Shown: in pieces, positions 1-9,126 of the stretch
Position numbering within the stretch: the stretch's first letter is position 1
Layout of the letters: each line of letters starts with the position of its first letter
From: Glandiceps talaboti
Lineage: Eukaryota; Hemichordata; Enteropneusta; Spengelidae
DNA length: 64,000 nt
NCBI RefSeq assembly: GCF_964340395.1
Contig: NC_135565.1
Coordinates: 154,501-218,500 of the forward strand
Direction of reading: 5' to 3'
The notes under the pieces: model-generated
Seen by the model: only the letters and a program-made list of their open reading frames with translations
The model's database searches: none
What the model was told of the DNA's origin: nothing
Translations under genes and position numbers: made by a program

Positions 1-324
1 GATGTGCAATCTCCATACTATAGAAGGGCGCTATCTATGATATCATCGTGAAGCAGCCCCTCACAAATGAATCTACCCAGCTGTGCGAGCTTAAGGGCTT
101 TGGCCTAGTATGGACATTTAAGTACAGGAGCGTGGCTCATGATTTTGTTTAGTTGAAAACAAGGTGAACCCCCCTTTATTCACTACGTAAAAATGATGAC
201 CCCCCTTCTTTGAGTCCCAAATTAAGGTGGCCCCCCTCTGATTTGCCGCCCCCACCCCCACCCCCAACACCCCCCCCCCCCAGCCGTCAAAACTGTTCAC
301 TCCCTAAACACATACACATGCACA
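1..324. other. Left flank with C-run dispersed repeat
   Basis: No gene is recognised. Positions about 118-300 hold several C runs (G runs on the minus strand) spaced by AT-rich text. The layout resembles the G-run repeats at 6485-6640 and, inverted, 8600-8765, so this is probably a third diverged copy of one dispersed family. A minus-strand open frame through it is low-complexity and is not regarded as a gene. Confidence 0.4.
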
Positions 325-609
325 TTTGACACACACATCCGGATAAGTTAGAAAACAAATGTTTAATGGAAATAAAATAATACTAAAGCAATAATACAAG
401 ACACGCATAACAAAGGCAAAGGTAACTACATGTCAAATAAATCTATCATAAACCAAAACCACTTTGGGCAGAGGGCTCTACTGATCTGGTCGATGGCAAG
501 ATGGGTGAGTATGAATTGTGGTGCCAGCTGAGGCAAGTTGGGGGCCTGTTGGAGGCCGAGTGATGCCAGTTGGAGGCGAATGGGGGCAGAAGTACGAAGT
601 ACGGTCCCC
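325..609 (-). repeat. Ngaro split direct repeat B2 (3' terminus)
   Basis: This 285-bp segment matches 835-1119 at a constant offset of 510 bp. One mismatch is visible (T at 477 versus A at 987), and the match ends after 609/1119. It is the outermost repeat at the element's 3' end. Position 325 is the inferred terminus because B1 also begins with TTTGAC directly after A2. Confidence 0.85.
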
Positions 610-666
610 CAAAGTGCCATAGACCAGGTCAGTTGCCAAGAGGAGGTTGAAAGGGGTGGTGGTGGG

Positions 667-834
667 AATGTGGAGAAGTGTACTACAGCTATGATGGTAG
701 CGAATTCTTGTGAAAGAATGAGGTGATAGGCAATAAATGTGTGACTGGTATGGTCTGTAAACAGAGGTTATGTAATTGCTAGGTGTGTACCTTCCTGTGT
801 TGTCAAACACTTATTTAACAAGTTAAATATTGTA
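667..834 (-). repeat. Ngaro split direct repeat A2
   Basis: 168 bp matching A1 at 5066-5233 with a constant offset of 4,399 bp. It abuts B1 directly at 834/835, and a 2-bp TT overlap makes the exact join ambiguous. The A2-B1 junction is what a circular intermediate would use during replication and integration of Ngaro-like elements. Confidence 0.85.
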
Positions 835-1119
835 TTTGACACACACATCCGGATAAGTTAGAAAACAAATGTTTAATGGAAATAAAATAATACTAAAGCA
901 ATAATACAAGACACGCATAACAAAGGCAAAGGTAACTACATGTCAAATAAATCTATCATAAACCAAAACCACTTTGGGCAGAGGGCACTACTGATCTGGT
1001 CGATGGCAAGATGGGTGAGTATGAATTGTGGTGCCAGCTGAGGCAAGTTGGGGGCCTGTTGGAGGCCGAGTGATGCCAGTTGGAGGCGAATGGGGGCAGA
1101 AGTACGAAGTACGGTCCCC
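835..1119 (-). repeat. Ngaro split direct repeat B1
   Basis: 285 bp matching B2 (325-609). It lies on the internal side of A2, completing the B1-A2-B2 block at the 3' end of the element. Short open frames inside it are repeat shadows. Confidence 0.85.
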
Positions 1120-1928
1120 AAGACTGAGGGGTGGAAATGCCATGACCAGACCGAAGTACCCCCATGAGATGAGAGGTAGAATTTGTAATTTGTGCGAATT
1201 TGTAGTGTTTTAATGAAGTTTTTTACGGTTTTTGAATGGCCATCGAAATGAGTGGCCGCCAGCATCAGACTGAGGTCTGAGGTACGGCCACATCAACCGA
1301 AATGACGAAGTTTCACGGCCCAGGAGGACCGGGCTGGAGCCGGAGTCCGTGACTGGGAGGAAACAACGACTAGCCGAAATGAAGACACTTCCCGCCCTCA
1401 GAGGGCATAGGGCCCTACCGCTGAGGTGAAAGTGGCTACGCCGAAATGACACCAATCCACGAACCCAGCAAGGGAGGGGATGGGACCTCCACGGAACCGG
1501 AGGGGAAAGGGTGTCGGGGATCGAAATGCGTGAACGGACAACAGCATGGGGCGAGATGAAGGGATGAACCGCCGGCAAGTGTTGTTCATCACGCAGGACC
1601 AAAGGACAGCAGAGCTGCGCCCCTGAGGGGGCGAGTGCTGACTGGGGAAGTATGAGTGCACGGGTGTGCTGGATGGTGGCCAGCCGCAAGTTAGGACCTA
1701 CCAACTCGTCATGCCCGCACAAAAGAAATCTAAAATTTTGGACCTGGCCTCGCACTAAAAACCAGAGAAAAAACCTTTACCAGGCAAAAACTCTGGAAAA
1801 GCGTTAGGCCCCCCCCCCCCCCCCCCCAAACCAAGAAGAAAGTAAGTCAAACTAAAAACACAGGAAACTAAACAAACAACCAAAGCTAACAACAGATGAA
1901 ACACTTAACAATGGCCTTTGTTTTGAAG
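1120..1928 (-). other. Ngaro 3' non-coding region
   Basis: About 0.8 kb between the recombinase stop codon and B1. A 181-codon minus-strand open frame (1210-1755) crosses it, but I see no recognisable domain or conserved motif, and other frames are open too. It could be an accessory ORF, since some Ngaro elements carry one there, but nothing supports that. A poly-C run of about 19 lies at 1809-1827. Confidence 0.5.
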
Positions 1929-2960
1929 TCAGCAGCCATTAGCAAGTTTTTGGAAAGCCGTGTGTAATACATGTGAAGGTGTCCGTATGTAAGTGGTATA
2001 GCAGTCACTGTTCCAGCGTCCAAGCGTGCGAATGACATGGTCTGGCAGGTGGGCCGCTGCAGCCGCTGTGGCAGCCCCAATGCGGAAGGAGTGTCCGGCG
2101 TAGTTGTAAGGGTCCAGTCCCAGGCGTTGCAGTGCCACGCGTAAAAGGATGACGAATTTGGTCGAAGTCAGGGGTGAGCCGTCGGGAAGTACAAAGAGGG
2201 GGTCCTCAGCCGCTGCTGCCATAGCCGTGCGTATTTGGACAAACTGTGAAAGCGAAGAGACGGGGCACACTGTATTGGAAGTCCTGTACAGTTGTAGATC
2301 AAAACCTTTCCTGAAAGGGTCTGTCTTCGATGCTTTGATATGAACGGTGGCCGTAACTGCAGACCGCTGATGTGGATAAAACGAAACATCCCCGTAGCAG
2401 AGATGGGTATGGTGGCTGAATGATGCGGTCAAGGGAGTGAACTCGCCGCAGCGTAGAAACCCAAAGAACGCGAGAAGGAACGCAGATTCCAGAAGTAAGT
2501 CCGTGTACGATCCAAACAGTGTGTTATGCAAGAGATGGCACAGGTTTTGAAGCAGAGGAAGTGTGATCGGTAGGCGTGGATGGGGATTGTCTCCTTGTGC
2601 ACGACGGATGCCGCGGATGATGTGTTGAAGCCGCAGGAGTGGTTGCCCCGATGTAGAGAGCAATGGATTTGGAAGCCCTGCCTGAACGTAGTGGTTACGT
2701 ACCCCAGCCAAATACACCTTGATGGTTTTGTATGAGAGCCGAAGTGTGTGAGCACAATGGGAGACGAAGTAGATAAGTATCTCCTCGGAGATGTCGGGGT
2801 AAGCAGGCGATGGACCGGCGATGTCGAAGAGAGCAGTAAAACGTAGCCATGCTCGTAGGCCGGTGTTGTAGGATGACCTGGTTCTCGATCCCAGTGCCGA
2901 TAATTGATATGATGAGATAGCCTGGTTTAGGTGAAGAGCACGTTGGAGGGTAGGGGGCAC
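1929..2960 (-). CDS. Tyrosine recombinase of the Ngaro element
   Basis: 343 residues, start ATG at 2960, stop at 1929. This enzyme is thought to integrate the circular DNA copy of the element by strand exchange, in place of a DDE integrase. Catalytic signatures of the tyrosine recombinase family are visible in order: Arg170 in FLRCGEF, a lysine-containing strand around HIKASKTD (207-214), HSFR at 290-293, GRW at 314-316, and tyrosines 321 and 324 in CYTTYIR, one of which is the nucleophile. The first ~120 residues look like the helical core-binding domain. No stop or frameshift is seen, so the enzyme may still be functional. The start overlaps the RNase H frame by 34 bp (2927-2960) in a different frame, typical of these compact elements. 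Confidence 0.92.
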   Translation of the reverse strand: MPPTLQRALHLNQAISSYQLSALGSRTRSSYNTGLRAWLRFTALFDIAGPSPAYPDISEEILIYFVSHCAHTLRLSYKTIKVYLAGVRNHYVQAGLPNPLLSTSGQPLLRLQHIIRGIRRAQGDNPHPRLPITLPLLQNLCHLLHNTLFGSYTDLLLESAFLLAFFGFLRCGEFTPLTASFSHHTHLCYGDVSFYPHQRSAVTATVHIKASKTDPFRKGFDLQLYRTSNTVCPVSSLSQFVQIRTAMAAAAEDPLFVLPDGSPLTSTKFVILLRVALQRLGLDPYNYAGHSFRIGAATAAAAAHLPDHVIRTLGRWNSDCYTTYIRTPSHVLHTAFQKLANGC

Positions 2961-3454
2961 GGCTTGGCAGCTGCTCCAGGTGCTACTTGTCGGAAACGCT
3001 GCATCTGAAAACGAGAAAGAGAATCGGCAATTGTGTTAGTATTACTGGGGATGAATGCTGCGGAATACACAAAACTGCAGGTGGCAGCCACTAGAACTAA
3101 TCGGCGCATAAGCATCATGATCACTTTTGACTTTGATCGGCCCTTGTTAATGATATGCACTGTTGCGAGGTTATCAGAATGAAAACTTTTCCCCCAAAGT
3201 ACACTTGCTACTACAATCGGATAAAGTTCCTGAAAGGCAATGGAGAGAGAAGGGTTAGAGTCAAGCCTGAGGTCATGTGCCCAGTGTCCCTGGAACCAGT
3301 GTCCTTGGTAGTATCCACCGTAGCCCAGACCGCTAGCGTCGATGTACAGATCCATGCTCGGTGATGGGGTCTTTTCCTGCTCGTTTAATTGCGTTGATGG
3401 CGTCGTCCAGTTTGACATATGACAGTGAGAACTCTTCTTTGTTGAGTAGGTCAT
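2927..3454 (-). pseudogene. RNase H domain of the Ngaro RT/RH polyprotein (5' part deleted)
   Basis: The frame encodes a DIRS-type RNase H that would remove the RNA template during cDNA synthesis. All four acidic residues of the family are visible: Asp39 in YIDASG, Glu76 in QELYPI, Asp94 in HSDN and Asp144 in IADSLSR, numbered from the frame's first codon. The residues before about 33 are not RNase H and come from reading the RT segment in the wrong frame. In an intact element this frame would continue from the RT; here the RT palm is missing and the junction shifts frame at about 3360-3370. The C-terminus overlaps the recombinase start by 34 bp. RNase H itself looks intact, but it has no proper start. 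Confidence 0.85.
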
Positions 3455-3821
3455 TTATGCTGGTGACCTTGGCACTGTTGCGTGGCGACGAAAGGTCTAA
3501 AATCAGTCTCTTCTTGTTTGAGTATTTTTTGTCAACGACGCCGAGGGGGCTGCAGCGAAACTCGGGAAATGGCGGAGAGTTGAAGGGACCGATCGTGTAA
3601 CCTTTCCGCACCTCTTCCTCAAGCTGAATTGAAACAATGTTTGCCTGGTTGCGTGCCGAAAGCAGGTTTTGGGCGACGTAGGTGTCATGCGGTAGTGTAG
3701 TGACCCCCGTATGGAAACCGTTGGTGAGACCCGAAATCAAGTGGGTGACAAAATCACGGTCTGGGTGTGTAGTTAGTTCAAGGTCGAGAGCCGTAATGTC
3801 GACAGGAGTGGAGGCGCGGAG
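3333..3821 (-). pseudogene. Ngaro reverse transcriptase, N-terminal fragment
   Basis: The open frame runs from just after the gag stop codon. It begins with a typical DIRS-order RT lead-in (HPDRDFVTHLISGL, then GFHTG), followed by the fingers motif KKRLILDLS and INDLL. It should continue into the palm, with a catalytic YxDD-type motif, but after the DDAINAIKRAGKD segment the sequence goes out of frame straight into the RNase H region. The whole catalytic palm, thumb and linker, probably several hundred residues, are absent. It is in the same frame as gag, separated only by one TGA at 3822-3824, so a Gag-RT readthrough or a mutated fusion is possible. This copy cannot make active RT. Confidence 0.85.
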
Positions 3822-3824
3822 TCA
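3822..3824 (-). other. Single in-frame TGA between gag and RT
   Basis: On the minus strand the gag frame ends CAA-TGA-CTC and the RT frame continues in the same phase with no further stop until 3333. TGA followed by C is known as a weak termination context in animals. This may be programmed readthrough or an ordinary stop separating two ORFs. Confidence 0.6.
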
Positions 3825-5027
3825 TTGTTTGTTGGTAATTGGCATATGGGTGCATTGCCCAGTTGACAGCCCATGGTTTTCTGAGTAGCAGCGGATGCAG
3901 GCATGTAATCGGTTACAGCTTACCTGGCTGCAGCCATTCTTGGTTTTAAAGTTATTGCAAATTTCCTTTCCGCGGAACTTGATGCGAGGGCGCCCTTGGC
4001 GGTCCTGGTCAGCGGAACCGGAAGTTGACGAGAAAGCGGAACCGGAAGTCGATGAGAATGCGTTTCCGGTTGTCGTTGTAGTGGGAGCAGCCAGTTGGTT
4101 ACAAAAACCCGTTGCGTGACTGAGGCTATTACAGATCCGACAGGCGTTGGCTTTCTGCCCAGCGAAAATTGAACAAAATAAATTGTTGTCGCGTTTGGAC
4201 CAGTCTACCTTAATGTTATGTAGTTCTAGTAGCACTGCTGCCCGGGCAGAGAATGCACGGTGGTATTCATAGAAGGTGAGGCCCGAGTAACGAGTGGCCA
4301 TGTCAATAATGTCTCGTTGGTATGCATCTAGTTCTGCCCGACGATTTGGGTAAGCTCCGCACATAATGTTCTTGTATATCGAAAAAGCGAGGATGAATTC
4401 CTGCAGGGTCAAAGGTCGAGAGCGGCGAGTGTCTTGGAGTGGACGTAGTGTATAGGCTGCTTCGTCCACGACGATATGGCGGTCATAGTCAGATTGCTTA
4501 TAGCTGGGTATAAGGAGACAAGCCAAGTTGACATCCTTACCTTGCAGTATGTCCCGACGGGTAGAGGCCGACACCAGCTCGATGTGGGGCAGGCTGTCGG
4601 AGGAGATGCCCGACGTGGCGAGGAGATCGGGGTCGTTACTGTGTCCATTGTTCGGGTTGTTGGTTTCGTCGCCTTGAGTGGTGCGTGACGTCCCACGGTG
4701 GGCGTTACTGGCTGGCGAATTTGTATCCGGAGTACCATTAGCCGTTGAATTGGCGAGAGCTGACGACAGTCGATCGATGGATCGTCTCAACTCAGCAAAG
4801 TCAGTAGTTAAAATGCTTTCAGACGATGGGCGATCGTTGCCTGTTGGTAGGTTGTTGTTGTGGGTAGTTTGAGGTGGAGTTTGGGCGTTGGCTGTTCCTG
4901 TGGCACGCACGATGTCCCGAGCTAAACGGTCAAGATCGTTGAGACCGGTGTCTATCCCTGACTGGGAACGAGTAACTGGACGTCGAGGCTGTCTCGTTGC
5001 AGGTGTGGATTTTCTGCTTCGTGGCAT
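3822..5027 (-). CDS. Gag-like protein of the Ngaro element
   Basis: 401 residues, ATG at 5027, stop TGA at 3822. It is the putative nucleocapsid/structural protein that packages element RNA. The N-terminal ~130 residues are rich in Ser, Thr, Asn, Pro and basic residues and look disordered. The middle is a helical Gag-like region. The last ~110 residues carry cysteine clusters: CRIC...C, then a C-x8-C-x4-C-x3-H finger starting CNNFKTKNGC, then CIRC...H...C. Such CCCH-type fingers at the C-terminus are characteristic of DIRS-order Gag proteins. Two near-identical short Ser/Gly-rich segments (GNAFSSTSGSAFSSTSGSA) lie just before the finger. The 5' end sits 39 bp inside repeat A1. Confidence 0.85.
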   Translation of the reverse strand: MPRSRKSTPATRQPRRPVTRSQSGIDTGLNDLDRLARDIVRATGTANAQTPPQTTHNNNLPTGNDRPSSESILTTDFAELRRSIDRLSSALANSTANGTPDTNSPASNAHRGTSRTTQGDETNNPNNGHSNDPDLLATSGISSDSLPHIELVSASTRRDILQGKDVNLACLLIPSYKQSDYDRHIVVDEAAYTLRPLQDTRRSRPLTLQEFILAFSIYKNIMCGAYPNRRAELDAYQRDIIDMATRYSGLTFYEYHRAFSARAAVLLELHNIKVDWSKRDNNLFCSIFAGQKANACRICNSLSHATGFCNQLAAPTTTTTGNAFSSTSGSAFSSTSGSADQDRQGRPRIKFRGKEICNNFKTKNGCSQVSCNRLHACIRCYSENHGLSTGQCTHMPITNKQ

Positions 5028-5065
5028 GTTAATTCCTTCAATGGTATATTGGAGGGAACAAAATA

Positions 5066-5233
5066 AATGTGGAGAAGTGTACTACAGCTATGATGGTAGC
5101 GAATTCTTGTGAAAGAATGAGGTGATAGGCAATAAATGTGTGACTGGTATGGTCTGTAAACAGAGGTTATGTAATTGCTAGGTGTGTACCTTCCTGTGTT
5201 GTCAAACACTTATTTAACAAGTTAAATATTGTA
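5066..5233 (-). repeat. Ngaro split direct repeat A1 (5' terminus)
   Basis: 168 bp matching A2 (667-834), the 5' end of the minus-strand element. The match to A2 extends to 5235 because B1 happens to begin with TT. This segment would contain the element's promoter, but I see no clear core motif. Confidence 0.85.
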
Positions 5234-5235
5234 TT

Positions 5236-6484
5236 ATTAAGAGGAATATTTTTGTTTACCACCATTTGTATTTCTGTGTCTGTGTTCTTGATTTCTCAAA
5301 AACAGCTGTTGACACACATTCATATGTGTCTGATTATATTTTAATGCAAATCAGAAGTATCTCATTACTACTTTTGCACTAAAATGAATTTTTGGTATAA
5401 GGCTTGAAATCCAACAAATAACAAGTCATTGAGAATGACATATGATTATTAAGGAACTGGCAGTTTATGTTGTCATTTTCTTGATATCACTACTCTGATC
5501 ACGCAACACTTGTGAACCTAAATCAAACAGACTTAGATATGTTGTGTCTGCTCGTTGGACATGGAACATGCCTACTCATGTTGTGTCTCCTCCTTGGACA
5601 TGGGACATGCCTACTCTTCAAGATGATGTGATGGAATAAACCATTCAACAATAAAGGATGGGTCGGGTACGGGGGGGGGGGGGGGGGGGGGGCTGTTAAA
5701 GCATGTCTGAGTTATGGCTTTGGACACAGAAAATTCGCAAACACCAGATTTAAACTAAATGCCTTCCGTAAAGATTTATGCAAGAAATTTAGCTCTATAT
5801 CTGTGATTCGTCAAGTCCCAATGAAAGTTAGTTGTCAAAAATGTTGTTCAAATGCCCGCCACGCCTCCTATTCTCAGCACAGGAAAGCTTGCCATCCTCG
5901 ACTTCACTCAGCTTTCATGATCCCCTACATACCCGGGATATGGCATGTGCGTGTTGAACTTCCTTCTGTCCCACCACGATCGCGAGTTTACACATTCTCA
6001 AGATTTTGTTGAGTGGCGCACCCTCACTGTACACTAATTATATAGAGGTCAATGTATAGGTCACCATTATTGATACATTGTCGCGAAATTTTCTTCGTAG
6101 GCTAGGCGAGGCTTGGTCTATTTTCCATATTTTGACCACACACATTTGGGTATAAATGATAGATTATTGCACTTGATAAATATATGAGAGTGTATTTATA
6201 TCCTGAGATACAGAGCTAGATAAATGATTATGTACAAGCCTTGCAACAAACAGCGGTAGTTTGTTATCGAGAGAAATCGGAAAAGAACATGGTAAAAAGA
6301 AGACGGTTTGAGGTCAATATAATACTTCCTAAACTTCTAATCGAAAATCTAAAAAGACACGATTTCTCTTTATTCATCTGCGCATCAGTGTGCGAAATTT
6401 GAAAATGATAAGTCCATATTTGACGAAATTGAAATGATGATAAATATTTCACCTGTTTGTGAACTCCGCGCTCATTGTAAGGGA
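5236..6484. other. Intergenic DNA with small repeats
   Basis: No gene is recognised. Two diverged ~39-bp tandem copies lie at about 5539-5616 (each with TTGGACATGG). A poly-G run of about 23 is at 5670-5692. About 5695-5750 is similar to 9486-9540 (shared GCATGTCTGAGTTAT), so it belongs to a dispersed repeat. A plus-strand frame stays open from about 5693 to 6012 but starts in that repeat and shows no recognisable domain. The rest is AT-rich and featureless. Confidence 0.5.
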
Positions 6485-6640
6485 CCGGACAGAATTTACG
6501 GCAGGGGGGGGGGGGCTGGGGAGAAATTGGGGGGGCCATGAAAAAAATGGGAGGCTTGAAGGGGGGGGCCATGAAAATTCTCATGGTTTGAAAGGGGGGG
6601 GGCCGCGAAATATTTTGTCATTGAAAAAAATTAATATGTT
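6485..6640 (+). repeat. Dispersed G-run repeat, copy 2
   Basis: Starts with AGAATTTACGGCAGG followed by G runs and repeated GGGGGGCCATGAAA phrases. The reverse complement of 8700-8765 carries the same AGAATTTACGGCAGG plus G-run start, so the two are inverted copies of one family. The spaced G runs could fold as G-quadruplexes on the plus strand. Confidence 0.6.
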
Positions 6641-6826
6641 AGAAAATTTAGCATTGCATGAGATAGCACTTGATATCGCCTTTAATATTGAATGTCTACA
6701 CTTTCATTTATGTATTAAAATGGAAGTGTGTACGTTTGTATGTACCTATTTAGTGAAGCATAAAAACACTACTCAAGATTAATTTGATACACCCTGAATT
6801 ACTCTTATATACTCCAAGTTGTTCTC

Positions 6827-6892
6827 ACACACACACACACACACATATGTATACATACATACATACATACATACATACATACATACATACAT
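6827..6892. repeat. (CA)n/(CATA)n microsatellite
   Basis: A CA run is followed by about 12 CATA tetranucleotides. Open frames across it are low-complexity shadows. Confidence 0.9.
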
Positions 6893-6934
6893 TTTAGCAC
6901 TGTGGAAACAGGTTCAGTGTGTAATTACCATCAA

Positions 6935-7080
<146 letters not shown>

Positions 7081-7106
7081 TTGGTAGTACTGGAACTCTT
7101 TCTTGG

Positions 7107-7147
7107 GTGTAACTCGGAGTTTCACGCATATTGCGATCATCAGACAC
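7107..7147 (-). ncRNA. Candidate minimal hammerhead ribozyme (minus strand, other arm)
   Basis: Exact mirror copy of the plus-strand candidate, because the two 73-bp arms are perfect reverse complements. The core CTGATGA lies at 7137-7143 on the minus strand. The two ribozymes point away from each other from the shared centre at about 7154. A transcript through both would form the long arm-arm duplex in competition with the ribozyme fold. Confidence 0.45.
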
Positions 7148-7160
7148 TCTGACACTCTGA

Positions 7161-7201
7161 GTGTCTGATGATCGCAATATGCGTGAAACTCCGAGTTACA
7201 C
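7161..7201 (+). ncRNA. Candidate minimal type I hammerhead ribozyme (plus strand)
   Basis: All hammerhead core positions can be placed. Stem I is GTGT (7161-7164) with ACAC (7198-7201). CTGATGA is at 7165-7171. Stem II is CGC/GCG (7173-7175 with 7181-7183) closing an AATAT loop, with a T-T mismatch at its base. GAA is at 7185-7187. Stem III is ACT/AGT (7188-7190 with 7194-7196) with loop CCG. The cleavage nucleotide is T7197. Minimal type I hammerheads with short stem III are known from Penelope-like elements. The T-T pair at the base of stem II is atypical, so activity is uncertain. Confidence 0.5.
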
Positions 7202-7288
7202 CCAAGAAAGAGTTCCAGTACTACCAAAACTATTATGCTCTGCCACTGCGGTATAGAGCACTGTCTTAGCAGATTGATACTCACCGAG

Positions 7289-7328
<40 letters not shown>

Positions 7329-7436
7329 CTCGGTGAGTATCAATCTGCTAAGTGCTCTATACCGCAGTGGCAGAGCGTAATAGTTTTGGTAGTACTGGAA
7401 CTCTTTCTTGGTTGTAACTCGGAGTTTCACGCATAG
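7178..7436. repeat. Second, imperfect inverted repeat around a central AT run
   Basis: 7178-7294 pairs with 7324-7436 on the opposite strand. The arms include ACTCGGTGAGTATC, CTCTGCCACTGCGG (or its complement) and the AGTTTTGGTAGTAC segment. A 4-bp length difference (GCACTGTCTTAGC versus the complement of GCTAAGTGC) and a few substitutions distinguish them. The loop is an AT run (about 7290-7327). The right end is a third copy of the foldback arm, truncated before the CTGATGA motif. Confidence 0.85.
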
Positions 7437-7554
<118 letters not shown>

Positions 7555-7676
7555 TAATATACTAGCATAGGACCTGTAATTTATGTGATTAAAAAGTGAC
7601 CTTTTGGTAAAAAATGTAAATACAAAAACGTCTGGCCAAATTAATTTAGATAGGTGTTTTATTTATTTCCTTGACA

Positions 7677-7981
7677 CTATTCTTGAGTTTCACTCTCAGA
7701 CTCACTAGAGTCTGAAGATGTGAGGCAAGACTTGTCTTTCTTTCTATCTAAAACCAGTGAAATTAAACTATTTCCCTCCTCAGCATCATCAAATGCATCT
7801 ATCTGTACTAAATATTGTAAAGCATTTAGATGTCTGCGTGGTGTTAAGTGTTTTTTCATCAGTGACTTTGCACTAACTTTGGTAGTTGCCTTCTGGCCGT
7901 ATTTTCCTACAACCTTATCCACAAGTTGCTCACTAAAAACAGTTAACAACAGTCTTTTTGCTTGACTAATTGTTCTTTTCT
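7677..7981 (-). CDS. Possible terminal exon or gene remnant, acidic Ser/Glu tail
   Basis: A minus-strand frame is open upstream into a basic stretch around 7980 and ends at TAG 7677-7679. The translated part contains KVVGKYGQKATTKVSAKS, then KKHLTPRRHLNALQYLVQI, and ends in a Ser/Glu-rich acidic tail (SDSSESESETQE). I do not recognise the family. Non-repetitive composition, a mixed charged/hydrophobic pattern and an AATAAATAAA signal (7659-7668 on the plus strand as TTTATTTATT) only about 10 nt past the stop favour a real 3' exon or a retained fragment. Against this, the upstream border has only a weak acceptor-like TTAG with a purine-rich lead, and the region is full of transposon debris. 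It may be the tail of a transposase or host gene. Confidence 0.35.
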
Positions 7982-8599
7982 CTTTCCTTCTTCTTACTTT
8001 TCATGAAGTCACAAATGTCTTACATTTACATGTGTATTGGTAATGCATTTGGTGTAGGAAAGTGAAAGCTATATTTGTCAGACCTCAGTGTGCATAAAAT
8101 CCTTAGTTTGCTAGCACTTCATGACATCACAAATGTCTGACATTAGATAGTTATTGTGTTATGAGTATAAATAGATATTTGAATACACTATGTAGGTGAT
8201 GTGATGTCCTTAGATACTCCCCACAAATGTCCCCACTACAGTTTTTCACAAATCACGCATGTGAATGTGTGTTTACTCTGTGTCTGTGTTTCTGTGTATG
8301 TATCAGTGAATGACAGTTAAAACCACCACATCAAATGCCTTGGTATTAAGTGATGACTACTTATGGTGTCTAGTTGGGAAATAAACAAGATTATACCACG
8401 TGTGTATGATTACATGTATGGTCAAAATGTTTTATTTTGTTTTGTTTTCTAAAAAACTTCCTCTACAACTACTAAGTTGTTTGGGCTGAAATAGTAACAT
8501 AATAGTAGTACCAAAAGAAATATTACAGTTGTGCTACAGTAACAAAAAAATTTGTACTCTTTTTAGTTATTGTAGGGGGCAGGATATTGTGCACTTTTT
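7982..8599. other. AT-rich intergenic DNA
   Basis: No gene, RNA or strong repeat is seen. A short phrase CATGAAGTCACAAATGTCT (about 8002) recurs as CATGACATCACAAATGTCT (about 8121), a minor local duplication. A T run leads into the next repeat. Confidence 0.5.
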
Positions 8600-8765
8600 T
8601 TTTTCTTTTTTTTTTTTTGGGGGGGGGGGGGGGGCATGAAATTTTTATACTTTTGAAAGGGGGGGCTGTGAAATTTTGGTCACAGTGGATGGGGGGGCCA
8701 GGAAAAAAACCAAGTCAGAGATAATTTCTCCCCAGGCCCCCCCCCCCCTGCCGTAAATTCTGTTT
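8600..8765 (-). repeat. Dispersed G-run repeat, copy 3 (inverted relative to copy 2)
   Basis: The right edge reads as CAGAATTTACGGCAGG on the minus strand, the same start as at 6489. It is followed by G runs and CTGGGGAGAAATT. Inside, the plus strand also has G runs with GCATGAAATTTT. Confidence 0.6.
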
Positions 8766-8782
8766 GAATCACTTAAATACCC

Positions 8783-9126
8783 AGCCTCAGTCTTCTTTTT
8801 TCTCGTGTTTGTGCAGCCAATGCAGAGTGCAGATCCAAGGGAAACACAAAATAAGGTTGGCACGAAATCCCTGAAAAGAGAGTCTTTCTCAGTAGTGTAG
8901 AGCACGAGTATAAAGTTGGCGTCAGATTCAGATTCGGATCTGAAGCCATCTGACTGCCTCGGTCTTCTTTTTTCTTGTGTTTGTGCAGCCAATGCAGAGT
9001 GCAGATCCAAGGGAAACACAAAATAAGGTTGGCATGAAACCCCTGAAAACAGAGTCTTTCTCAGTAGTGTAGAGCACGAGTATAAAGTTGGCATCAGATT
9101 CAGATTCGGATCTGAGGCCATCTGAC
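8783..9126. repeat. Direct tandem duplication of a 172-bp unit
   Basis: Two adjacent copies (about 8783-8954 and 8955-9126) are offset by 172 bp and differ by scattered substitutions. Landmarks are TCTTCTTTTTTCT, GTGCAGCCAATGCAGAG and CAGATTCGGATCTGA, the last a perfect 14-14 style palindrome core (TCGGATCTGA region). Minus-strand frames across both copies are repeated text and are not regarded as a gene. Confidence 0.85.

Larger units (their letters stand above)
325..5235 (-). mobile_element. Ngaro-type tyrosine-recombinase (DIRS-order) retrotransposon, internally deleted
   Basis: Read on the minus strand the order is: repeat A1 (5233-5066), gag, RT fragment, RNase H, tyrosine recombinase, a non-coding stretch, then B1 (1119-835), A2 (834-667) and B2 (609-325). 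Split direct repeats A1-ORFs-B1-A2-B2 are the known hallmark of Ngaro/PAT-like DIRS-order elements, as opposed to the inverted termini of DIRS1. No methyltransferase domain is seen between RNase H and the recombinase, which favours Ngaro over PAT or DIRS1. A1/A2 and B1/B2 are nearly identical (one mismatch seen in B, at 477/987), implying a fairly recent insertion. No target-site duplication is expected or obvious. The RT catalytic core is deleted, so this copy is defective. Confidence 0.9.

Noticed and set aside
1210-1755. 181-codon minus-strand frame after the Ngaro recombinase as an accessory gene
   Set aside because: No domain, composition or motif supports it; alternative frames are also open in this GC-richer region.
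1809-1827. Poly-C and poly-G runs (also 5670-5692) as functional signals
   Set aside because: Homopolymer runs of uncertain exact length, possibly affected by sequencing; no further structure seen.
5803-6012. Plus-strand small Cys-rich protein
   Set aside because: The frame begins within a dispersed repeat, has no proper context for a start, and no recognisable family; listed only as intergenic.
8645-9121. 158-codon minus-strand frame
   Set aside because: It is generated by a tandem 172-bp duplication plus a G-run repeat; the peptide repeats itself.
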